Positions 29,718 to 37,125 of a stretch of 64,000 bases of DNA are shown piece by piece. The position numbers were made by a program, and so were the translations under genes. The notes under the pieces are model-generated. The model searched no databases. It was not told where the DNA came from and saw nothing but the letters and a program-made list of their open reading frames with translations. The DNA is from Ulvibacter litoralis (GTDB lineage: Bacteria; Bacteroidota; Bacteroidia; Flavobacteriales; Flavobacteriaceae). The stretch lies in assembly GCF_900102055.1 (NCBI RefSeq), contig NZ_FNBA01000001.1, forward strand, positions 1,141,085 to 1,205,084, in the 5' to 3' direction. Each line of letters begins with the position of its first letter. Position 1 is the stretch's first letter.

Positions 29718-30336
29718 TTGATTGATTTGAAATTGATTGATTTTCGTTTGTGAATTTATGAAGTGTTTTTAAGCCTTCGGCAGTAATAATTCCGCGTATG
29801 TGATATTCTAAAAATTCTTCTATCAGTGCCGCTTTCGAGAAATTTTCTGACGGAAAAAGCTTTTCATCTTTTATTCCGCTAACGCCCATGAAATAGATTC
29901 GAGATACAAATTCTATATCTAGATTTTTGCGGTACAAGCCAAGTGCAACTCCGCGTTGTAAGTTAGACACGGTACACGCGTGCATTGCTTCGTATTGCTT
30001 ATCCTTTAGCTCACTGTATATTTCAGGGTAATATTTCTGAAGTTGGTATTGTGGCGATGTTTTTTCACCTTTAAGATGCATTAAAACAAACTTTTTAATT
30101 TCATACAATTCTTCAATTGGATTTTTATGAAGTTCTGTAATCGTATTGATACCACACGAAATTTCGTTAAAAACACAGAGCGTAGATTCTTTAACTAATT
30201 CAGTTTTGTTACTAAAATGCGAATAAATCGTCTTTTTAGAAATCCCCATTTCTTGGGCAATATCGTCCATGGTAACGCTCTTAAAGCCAATGCTTAAGAA
30301 TAATTTTGATGCGTTTAGTATAATTTTATCTCTCAT
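29710..30336 (-). CDS. TetR/AcrR-family repressor of the efflux operon
   Basis: A 208-residue regulator. The N-terminal helix-turn-helix is typical: KSVTMDDIAQEMGISKKTIYSHFSNKTEL (about 20-48), preceded by ILNASKLFLSIGF. The C-terminal helical ligand-binding domain is variable, as expected. ATG at 30334-30336 is chosen; the longer frame would start with a TTG inside the -7 promoter box. It is the first gene of the operon and overlaps tolC by 8 nt, so it most likely represses its own operon. A promoter and an inverted repeat suited to a TetR dimer lie directly upstream. Confidence 0.9.
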   Translation of the reverse strand: MRDKIILNASKLFLSIGFKSVTMDDIAQEMGISKKTIYSHFSNKTELVKESTLCVFNEISCGINTITELHKNPIEELYEIKKFVLMHLKGEKTSPQYQLQKYYPEIYSELKDKQYEAMHACTVSNLQRGVALGLYRKNLDIEFVSRIYFMGVSGIKDEKLFPSENFSKAALIEEFLEYHIRGIITAEGLKTLHKFTNENQSISNQSNA

Positions 30337-30345
30337 AATCGATTG

Positions 30346-30376
30346 CAAATGTAACGCATGGAAACTATAAAAACAA
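30346..30376 (-). promoter_or_regulatory. Promoter of the tetR-efflux operon
   Basis: On the minus strand TTG (30374-30376), a 20 nt spacer and TACATTTG (30346-30353) match the Bacteroidota consensus exactly. The tetR ATG is about 9 nt further on, so the leader is very short. Confidence 0.6.
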
Positions 30377-30387
30377 AATAAGTTTCC
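30360..30387. promoter_or_regulatory. Inverted-repeat operator candidate for TetR
   Basis: GGAAACT (30360-30366) and AGTTTCC (30381-30387) form a perfect 7 bp inverted repeat with arm centres 21 bp apart, two helical turns. It brackets the -33 TTG of the operon promoter, where a repressor would block RNA polymerase. Confidence 0.5.
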
Positions 30388-30502
30388 TAAGTTTTACATT
30401 AATTTAACATTCCCAGTTAGGAGCGTCGTAGTTATATTCTTTTTCTTGATTAATTAGCGCCATTTTGCTTAGCTTCTTGTATTTTTGCCGGAAATTTTTT
30501 GA

Positions 30503-31477
30503 ATGGACATTTTAGCAAAATATAGTGAAGCATTAGACGTACACCTTACTTCAAGTGTAGCAGTAAAAGAACCCATACAGTTGTACGAGCCTATTCAGTA
30601 CATTGTGTCTTTAGGAGGAAAACGGTTACGTCCTACACTTACATTATTGAGTTGTGATTTTTTTGGAACCAGCTACGAAAAAGCTATGAATGCTGCATTG
30701 GCAATTGAGTTGTTTCATAATTTCTCTTTAATTCATGACGATATTATGGACAATGCACCCTTGCGTCGCGGAGAAGAAACTGTTCACGAAAAATGGGATT
30801 TAAACACAGGGATATTATCTGGCGATGCGATGCTAATTTTAGCGTATCAGTTGTTTGAAGTATACGATGCTTCTTTGTTTAGAGATTTAGCAAAGTTGTT
30901 TAGTAAAACAGCCTTACAGGTTTGTGAAGGACAACAATACGATGTTGATTTTGAAACTCGAGACGATGTTACAATTCCTGAGTATATTAAAATGATCGAT
31001 TATAAAACGGCCGTTTTAATTGGAGCAGCAATGAAAATGGGAGCTATTGTTGCAGGTGCTTCGGAAAGTTGTAAAGAGAGGATTTATGCTTTTGGGCGAA
31101 ATTTAGGAATTGCGTTTCAATTGCAAGATGATTATTTGGACGCTTTTGGAAATCCTAAAAACTTTGGAAAACAAGTGGGAGGTGATATTATTACCAATAA
31201 AAAAACCTTTTTGTACTTGAAAGCGCTTCAAAATGGTACAAAAGATGAAGCGGAAGAATTAGAGCATTTATTCAGTATAAATCCTAAAGACCCTTCCGAT
31301 AAGATTCAGAGAGTAACCGCTATTTTTAAATCTACAGGAGCTTCCGAAGCAACCAAAGAAGAAATCGTAAAATACACTCAAAAGGCAAATGAAGATCTAG
31401 AAAAGATTGCTATTTCTTCTGAAAGCAAAAATACATTGCGTGAGTTTGGATTATCTTTAATGGCGCGTTCCGTTTAA
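30503..31477 (+). CDS. Trans-polyprenyl diphosphate synthase
   Basis: A 324-residue all-helical prenyltransferase that extends allylic diphosphates with isopentenyl diphosphate. Both Asp-rich motifs are present: DDIMD at 79-83 (followed by NAPLRRG) and DDYLD at 208-212. GGKRLRP (38-44) is the substrate-binding motif. Chain length cannot be fixed safely; similar Bacteroidota genes make geranylgeranyl or longer chains for menaquinone. The isoprenoid units come from the MEP pathway, whose first enzyme, dxs, is at 12548. A TATTTTTG box lies 15 nt before the start. It overlaps the convergent barrel gene by 4 nt. Confidence 0.88.
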   Translation: MDILAKYSEALDVHLTSSVAVKEPIQLYEPIQYIVSLGGKRLRPTLTLLSCDFFGTSYEKAMNAALAIELFHNFSLIHDDIMDNAPLRRGEETVHEKWDLNTGILSGDAMLILAYQLFEVYDASLFRDLAKLFSKTALQVCEGQQYDVDFETRDDVTIPEYIKMIDYKTAVLIGAAMKMGAIVAGASESCKERIYAFGRNLGIAFQLQDDYLDAFGNPKNFGKQVGGDIITNKKTFLYLKALQNGTKDEAEELEHLFSINPKDPSDKIQRVTAIFKSTGASEATKEEIVKYTQKANEDLEKIAISSESKNTLREFGLSLMARSV

Positions 31478-32016
31478 AAATAAACTCGAACAAAAGGAGC
31501 CCACGCATTGGCGTAAATACTATCCGTTTCGTCGTACAACACATCGTATCTAATTCCTGCTGAAAAGTTTTGGATGCGATACCCAGCACCTACAAACAAT
31601 GCTGGATACCAATAGGTGTCGTCGGCTATATTTAGAAACTCTTCAAATTTTCGAGACACATTTAGTTGTTCAAATTCTAACGAAAGTTGCAACTGCGGAA
31701 TCACATTGTAAAGTCCTAAGACACTTCCGCCAAGAATGGTGGTGTTGTATCTATTTTTTTGTTCGTTGTATGTAAAATTAGCACCCACTCCCAAAGCAAA
31801 CTGATCGTCAAATTGGTAAATGGCACTTGGCGCAATGGTGCCACTAAAAAAACCATCGCCAAAACTAAGTCCGAGCCCTCCTCCAAAGCGTACATGCGAC
31901 CAAAAAGTGTCGGTGTTATCTTGTGCATTTACCTGTGCTTGCATCGCAAAGCTGGACAGAAATAAAGTAAATAAGAAGAATGCAAAGGGCCTTTTAAGTA
32001 AATATTGACTTTTCAT
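31474..32016 (-). CDS. Small outer-membrane beta-barrel protein, function unknown
   Basis: 180 residues with a signal peptide (ending MQAQ) and alternating short hydrophobic strands with glycines (RFGGGLGLSFGDGF, FALGVGANFTY, ALFVGAGYRI, SAGIRYDVLY) ending in an aromatic VRVYF, which is the pattern of an 8-stranded outer-membrane barrel. From memory, homologues beside sucA have been labelled alpha-ketoglutarate decarboxylase; nothing in this sequence supports an enzyme of that kind. The gene is divergent from sucA and its stop overlaps the polyprenyl synthase stop. Confidence 0.7.
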   Translation of the reverse strand: MKSQYLLKRPFAFFLFTLFLSSFAMQAQVNAQDNTDTFWSHVRFGGGLGLSFGDGFFSGTIAPSAIYQFDDQFALGVGANFTYNEQKNRYNTTILGGSVLGLYNVIPQLQLSLEFEQLNVSRKFEEFLNIADDTYWYPALFVGAGYRIQNFSAGIRYDVLYDETDSIYANAWAPFVRVYF

Positions 32017-32129
32017 TAGTAAATAATTAAGAGTTTTGTTCTATAAATATATAAAATCGAGGAATGTAGTTTATGGATTTATTGTATTTTTGTTTCGTTT
32101 TATAAAATAGATCACTTTTTAATCCTACT

Positions 32130-34883
32130 ATGGATAAATATTCATTCCTTAACGCAATTCACCCTGCATATATAGCAGAACTTTACGATACTTATTTAAA
32201 CTTTCCCGATAGGGTTGAACCCAGTTGGAGGGCTTTTTTCCAAGGGTTTGACTTTGGAATAGAAAACGGATCGCTTGAAGCTTTAGGTATTGAGCAAGGT
32301 GAAACAGCAACAGTTCCTGAAAATGTTCTAAAAGAATTTCAGGTTATTAAATTAATAGACGGATACCGTACGCGTGGACACTTGTTTACGAAAACGAATC
32401 CAGTTCGTGATAGAAGAAAATACGAGCCTACACTTGCATTGGAAAATTTTGGGTTGTCTCAAAACGACTTACAAACATCTTTCAAAGCAGGAGAAATCCT
32501 TGGAATAGGCGAAACAACTTTGGAAGAAATCGTTAGACATCTCCAAAGTATATACTGTGATTCAATAGGAATCGAGTATATGTATATTCGGAAACCTGAA
32601 GAGCTTCAGTGGATTCAAAAGAAACTGAATATTAATGACAATCAGCCCAACTTTTCAGAAGTTCAGAAAAAAGACATTCTTAAAAAGCTAAATGAAGCTG
32701 TTTCTTTTGAAACATTTTTACACACAAAATATGTTGGACAAAAACGATTTTCTCTTGAAGGAGGAGAAAGTTTAATTCCGGCCTTAGATTCGCTCATTGA
32801 AAATGCAGCAGAAAAAGGTGTCAAAGAATTTGTCATGGGAATGGCACATAGAGGACGTTTAAGTACGCTAACCAATATCTTCGGAAAAAGTGCTAAAGAC
32901 ATCTTTAGTGAGTTTGACGGAAAAGATTACGCACAAGATATTTTTGATGGTGATGTAAAATATCACCTTGGATGGACGTCGAAACGTAAAAGTAAATCTG
33001 GAAAAGAGATCAATTTAAATATTGCGCCAAACCCTTCTCACTTAGAAACGGTAGGAGCGGTTGTGCAAGGAATTGCACGTGCAAAACAAGACGATCATTA
33101 CAAAGACAATCAGAAAGCAGTATTGCCTATTATTGTACACGGAGATGCAGCAATTGCTGGACAAGGTTTGGTGTATGAGATTGTGCAAATGGCACAGTTA
33201 GATGGGTATAAAACGGGCGGAACCATTCATATTGTTGTAAATAACCAAATAGGATTTACAACCAATTATTTGGATGCACGTTCGTCTACATATTGTACAG
33301 ATGTTGCAAAAGTAACCTTATCGCCTGTATTGCATATTAATGCAGATGATGCTGAGGCAGTAGTTCACGGTATGTTATTTGCGTTAGACTTCAGAATGCA
33401 ATTTGGGCGCGATGTATTTATCGATTTACTAGGATATAGAAAATACGGGCATAATGAAGGTGATGAACCGAGATTTACACAGCCTAAATTATACAAAGCA
33501 ATTGCAAAGCATGAAAATCCGAGAGATATTTATGCAGATAAATTGATCAAACAAGGTATTATTGATGCCTCATATACTGCAAAATTAGAGCAAGAATATA
33601 AAGATAAACTAGAAGAGAATTTAGAAGATTCTAGAAAAGAAGATACGACTGAGATCACTCCTTTCATGGCCGATGAGTGGCAAGGGTATGTGTATGCTGA
33701 AGAGGATAAAATGATGGAGTCTGTCGATACGACATTCGATTTGGATGCCCTTACTGAAATTGCTGAGGTCATTACGAAACTGCCTAAAGACAAAAAATTT
33801 CTTCGGAAAATTTCACGTCTTGTTGAAGCACGTCACCAGATGTACTTTGAAGACAATCAATTAGACTGGGCAATGGCTGAATTGTTAGCCTATGGTACTT
33901 TGTTAAAAGAAGGCCACGATGTTAGAATGAGTGGGCAAGATGTTGAAAGAGGAACGTTCTCACACCGTCACGCAGTAATTAAAGTAGAAGAAAGTGAAGA
34001 AGAAGTGGTATTGCTAAACCAATTAAAAGGAGAGCAAGCCGACTTCTATATTTATAATTCATTATTATCAGAATACGGAGTTGTAGGATTTGATTATGGA
34101 TACGCAATGGCGAGTCCGATGACACTTACAATTTGGGAAGCACAATTTGGAGACTTTAGCAATGGGGCGCAAATTATGATAGATCAATACATTTCGGCAG
34201 CCGAAGATAAATGGAAGCTTCAAAATGGATTGGTGTTGTTATTGCCTCACGGTTATGAAGGTCAAGGGGCAGAACACTCTTCTGCAAGAATGGAACGTTA
34301 CCTTCAGTTATGCGCTACCGATAATATGTTTGTTGCAGACTGTACCACACCTGCAAATATGTATCACTTGTTACGAAGACAACAAAAAATAAAGTACCGT
34401 AAACCACTAATTGTGTTTACTCCTAAGAGTTTGTTACGTCACCCAAAAGTGCTTTCTACAAAAGAAGAATTTGCAAATGGAAGTTTCCAAATGCTTATCG
34501 ATGATGCAGAAGCAAAAGTCGCAAAGGTGAAAACGTTAGTATTTGTTTCCGGTAAATTCTATTACGATTTATTAGAGAAAAAAGAAGCCGATAAGCGGGA
34601 TGATGTTGCATTGGTGCGTGTAGAGCAATTGTTTCCATTACCAACAGCTATGATGACTGCTACTATTGAAAAATATAAAAATGCAGACGATATTGTTTGG
34701 GCACAGGAAGAGCCTAAGAATATGGGGGCATATTCGCATGTATTAATGCATTTTGACGCTGCTAAAAACTTTAGAGTTTGTAGTAGAAAAATGTATGCTG
34801 CACCTGCTTCTGGAAGCAGTGTTCGTTCTAAAGCGAGACAAGCAAAAGTAATTGAAAGTGTTTTTGATAAAAATGAAGCGTAG
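32130..34883 (+). CDS. sucA: 2-oxoglutarate dehydrogenase E1 component
   Basis: A 917-residue thiamine-diphosphate decarboxylase of the TCA cycle. The N-terminal motif FLNAIHPAYIAELYDTYLNFP, GMAHRGRLSTLTNIFGK, HGDAAIAGQGLVYE (TPP/metal binding) and the transketolase-like C-terminal half (GTFSHRHAVI, HGYEGQGAEHSSARMERYLQ) are all canonical. It hands the succinyl group to the lipoyl domain of SucB, encoded 80 nt downstream. A TATTTTTG box lies at 32085-32092, about 37 nt upstream of the ATG, without a well-spaced TTG. Confidence 0.97.
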   Translation: MDKYSFLNAIHPAYIAELYDTYLNFPDRVEPSWRAFFQGFDFGIENGSLEALGIEQGETATVPENVLKEFQVIKLIDGYRTRGHLFTKTNPVRDRRKYEPTLALENFGLSQNDLQTSFKAGEILGIGETTLEEIVRHLQSIYCDSIGIEYMYIRKPEELQWIQKKLNINDNQPNFSEVQKKDILKKLNEAVSFETFLHTKYVGQKRFSLEGGESLIPALDSLIENAAEKGVKEFVMGMAHRGRLSTLTNIFGKSAKDIFSEFDGKDYAQDIFDGDVKYHLGWTSKRKSKSGKEINLNIAPNPSHLETVGAVVQGIARAKQDDHYKDNQKAVLPIIVHGDAAIAGQGLVYEIVQMAQLDGYKTGGTIHIVVNNQIGFTTNYLDARSSTYCTDVAKVTLSPVLHINADDAEAVVHGMLFALDFRMQFGRDVFIDLLGYRKYGHNEGDEPRFTQPKLYKAIAKHENPRDIYADKLIKQGIIDASYTAKLEQEYKDKLEENLEDSRKEDTTEITPFMADEWQGYVYAEEDKMMESVDTTFDLDALTEIAEVITKLPKDKKFLRKISRLVEARHQMYFEDNQLDWAMAELLAYGTLLKEGHDVRMSGQDVERGTFSHRHAVIKVEESEEEVVLLNQLKGEQADFYIYNSLLSEYGVVGFDYGYAMASPMTLTIWEAQFGDFSNGAQIMIDQYISAAEDKWKLQNGLVLLLPHGYEGQGAEHSSARMERYLQLCATDNMFVADCTTPANMYHLLRRQQKIKYRKPLIVFTPKSLLRHPKVLSTKEEFANGSFQMLIDDAEAKVAKVKTLVFVSGKFYYDLLEKKEADKRDDVALVRVEQLFPLPTAMMTATIEKYKNADDIVWAQEEPKNMGAYSHVLMHFDAAKNFRVCSRKMYAAPASGSSVRSKARQAKVIESVFDKNEA

Positions 34884-34963
34884 TTAGTATATTTATACAG
34901 CGCAAAACCAATTGAAAAATAAATAATAAATGTCTCTTTTTTTGAGATTGAAATAATGATACT

Positions 34964-36184
34964 ATGGCATTAGAAATGAAAGTTCCTTCACCAGGAGAAT
35001 CCATAACCGAAGTAGAAATAGCTCAATGGTTAGTTGAAGATGGCGATTGGGTTGAAAAAGATCAAGCCATTGCTGAAGTAGATAGTGATAAAGCAACACT
35101 AGAACTTCCAGCAGAAGCTAGTGGAATTATTACCCTAAAGGCTGAAGAAGGCGATGCTGTAGCAGTTGGAGCGGTTGTTTGTTTAATAGACACAGAAGCA
35201 GCTCGACCTGATGGAGCTTCAGACGAAAAGGAAACAAAAACTGAAGCAGCAGCACCAGTAGAAGCCAAAAAAGAAGCACCTGTAGCAGCTAAAAAAGAAA
35301 GTTATGCAACAGGAACTCCTTCGCCAGCAGCGAAGAAAATTTTAGACGAAAAAAATGTTTCGGCAACTTCAGTAAAAGGAAGTGGTCGTGATGGTCGTAT
35401 CACAAAATCTGATGCTGAAAATGCTTCAGTACCTTCAATGGGAACTCCAGGAAATGGATCTCGAGGTACCGAGCGTAAAAAGTTATCAATGTTACGTCGT
35501 AAAGTAGCAGAACGTTTAGTTTCAGCAAAAAATGAAACGGCAATGCTTACTACTTTTAACGAAGTAGATATGGGACCTATTTTCGAATTGAGAAAACAAT
35601 ACAAAGAGCAGTTTAAAGAAAAGCACGGTGTAGGATTAGGCTTTATGTCTTTCTTTACCTTGGCGGTTGTTCGCGCATTAGAGTTGTATCCAGATGTGAA
35701 TTCAATGATTGATGGCGATTACCAAATTAAACATGATTTTAAAGATATTTCGATTGCAGTATCTGGTCCTAAAGGATTAATGGTGCCTGTTATTAGAAAT
35801 GCAGAAAACTTAACTTTTAGAGGTGTTGAAGCAGAAGTAAAACGACTTGCAATTAGAGCGAGAGATGGTAAAATTACCGTAGATGAAATGACAGGTGGTA
35901 CATTTACTATTTCTAATGGAGGTGTTTTTGGTAGTATGTTGTCTACACCTATTATTAACCCACCACAATCGGGTATTTTAGGAATGCATAATATTGTTGA
36001 AAGACCAATTGCACGTGATGGCGCTATTGCTATTGCACCAATTATGTATGTCGCATTGTCTTACGATCACCGTATTATTGATGGTAGAGAGTCTGTGGGA
36101 TTCTTGGTTGCTGTTAAGGAAGCACTAGAAAATCCAGAAGAATTACTGATGAATAACAACATTAAAGCTGCTTTAGAGCTTTAG
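34964..36184 (+). CDS. sucB: Dihydrolipoyllysine-residue succinyltransferase (E2)
   Basis: A 406-residue core subunit of the 2-oxoglutarate dehydrogenase complex. One lipoyl domain (1-78) carries the modified Lys43 in VDSDKATLEL. An Ala/Lys/Glu-rich hinge (about 85-120) follows, then a peripheral subunit-binding domain (SPAAKKILDEKNV) and the catalytic domain with SYDHRIIDGRESVGFL, whose HRxxDG residues are the active site. Cotranscribed with sucA. The third subunit (E3) is not in the window. Confidence 0.97.
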   Translation: MALEMKVPSPGESITEVEIAQWLVEDGDWVEKDQAIAEVDSDKATLELPAEASGIITLKAEEGDAVAVGAVVCLIDTEAARPDGASDEKETKTEAAAPVEAKKEAPVAAKKESYATGTPSPAAKKILDEKNVSATSVKGSGRDGRITKSDAENASVPSMGTPGNGSRGTERKKLSMLRRKVAERLVSAKNETAMLTTFNEVDMGPIFELRKQYKEQFKEKHGVGLGFMSFFTLAVVRALELYPDVNSMIDGDYQIKHDFKDISIAVSGPKGLMVPVIRNAENLTFRGVEAEVKRLAIRARDGKITVDEMTGGTFTISNGGVFGSMLSTPIINPPQSGILGMHNIVERPIARDGAIAIAPIMYVALSYDHRIIDGRESVGFLVAVKEALENPEELLMNNNIKAALEL

Positions 36185-36208
36185 TAGTTGAATACTATAT
36201 GTAAAAAA

Positions 36209-36235
36209 AAACCTGACTTTATAAAAGTCAGGTTT
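36209..36235. terminator. Bidirectional intrinsic terminator
   Basis: Perfect 12 bp stem AAACCTGACTTT/AAAGTCAGGTTT with a 3 nt loop, flanked by A- and T-runs. It ends sucB on the plus strand and the small ORF at 36274 on the minus strand. Confidence 0.9.
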
Positions 36236-36273
36236 TTTTTTGGTGTAAGTTAGTTGGAAATTTTGAATAATAT

Positions 36274-36414
36274 TTATAGAAAAAATGGAACAAAGTAATT
36301 TGCAACATTTAATGTGACCACTGTTATAATTGAAATGACTAAAACAACAAATAATGTTTTTTTAGAGCTTTCAGAGAGTGTATTTTTATCTAAAGGAATC
36401 ATAATAACTTTCAT
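36274..36414 (-). CDS. Predicted 46-residue single-pass membrane protein
   Basis: I translated this by hand; ATG at 36412-36414, TAA at 36274-36276. The product starts MKVIMIPLDKNTLSESSKKT and continues with one hydrophobic helix (LFVVLVISIITVVTL) and a short aromatic tail ending VPFFL. A basic/polar N-terminus before the helix suggests the N-terminus lies in the cytoplasm. It lies 78 nt after the response regulator stop, on the same strand, and is followed by a strong terminator 38 nt downstream. A -7-like TACTTTTA and a palindrome lie just upstream. Function unknown; homologues would be needed to confirm it. Confidence 0.5.
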   Translation of the reverse strand: MKVIMIPLDKNTLSESSKKTLFVVLVISIITVVTLNVANYFVPFFL

Positions 36415-36448
36415 ACTATAAAAGTACACGCTATGATTGATTTATGAA

Positions 36449-36466
36449 ATACGTAAAAACACGTAT
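36449..36466. promoter_or_regulatory. Palindrome upstream of the small membrane ORF
   Basis: ATACGT and ACGTAT separated by 6 nt form a perfect inverted repeat. It sits about 23-40 nt upstream of TACTTTTA (36419-36426, minus strand; one base off the -7 consensus), where a regulator such as the adjacent NarL-type protein could bind. A role as a weak terminator of the regulator gene is the alternative; no U-tract follows. Confidence 0.35.
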
Positions 36467-36492
36467 ATTAATTAGATTCCGCTACAAAAGGA

Positions 36493-37125
36493 TTAAAAAA
36501 ACTTTTGATGATGCTCTTTGGCCCAGATTAGCAGGCTGTTTGTTTTAGGTTCAAGTTTCAGTTTGTTGATGATATTACTTCGGTGTTTTTCTACTGTTCG
36601 ATACGATATAAACAGCAAAGAAGCGATTTCTTTATTCGTTTTATCTTTTGCAATAAGCTTTAAAATCTTTTTTTCTGAAGGCGTTAAGTCGGTAAGAGCA
36701 CTGTCTTCAGGAATGTCATCTGCCAAGAGTTCCATTATTTTTGGACTGTAATAATGTTCTCCGCTTGATACTGTGTTAATGCAGTTTTCAATTTCTTCGA
36801 GCGCAAACTCTTTTAAGATGTATCCAAATATATTAAGGTCCTGCGCCTTTTGATACAAATCTCTCTCTTTGTGAAGCGTAATTAGGACAATTTTTGTGTT
36901 TAAACCGTTTGTTTTACAGTTTTTAGCAATTTCCAATCCAGACATATATGGCATCTGAATGTCTAATATTGCAATGTCAGGATCCATTTTGGTAATTAAA
37001 TTATAGGCTTCTCTTCCGTTGTTTCCACTACCGATAACATTGTACTTTTTTTCTAATAAAAAGTCGTTAAGTCCCTTTAAAAGTAGTGGGTGGTCATCTG
37101 CAGTAATTATGCTGTGTTTGTTCAT
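36493..37125 (-). CDS. NarL/FixJ-type DNA-binding response regulator
   Basis: A 210-residue two-component regulator. The receiver domain has the acidic pair Asp10-Asp11, phospho-acceptor Asp55 (AILDIQMPYMSG) and the conserved Lys in GYILKE (about 105). The C-terminal LuxR-type helix-turn-helix reads LTPSEKKILKLIAKDKTNKE and ISYRTVEKHRSNI. The start overlaps the kinase stop by 4 nt (ATGA-type coupling), so the two form a pair. Target genes are unknown; the small ORF downstream is a candidate. Confidence 0.93.
   Translation of the reverse strand: MNKHSIITADDHPLLLKGLNDFLLEKKYNVIGSGNNGREAYNLITKMDPDIAILDIQMPYMSGLEIAKNCKTNGLNTKIVLITLHKERDLYQKAQDLNIFGYILKEFALEEIENCINTVSSGEHYYSPKIMELLADDIPEDSALTDLTPSEKKILKLIAKDKTNKEIASLLFISYRTVEKHRSNIINKLKLEPKTNSLLIWAKEHHQKFF

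Noticed and set aside
30337-30348. TTG start giving TetR four more residues
   Set aside because: The TTG lies inside the consensus -7 box TACATTTG, and the ATG at 30336 gives the normal N-terminus.
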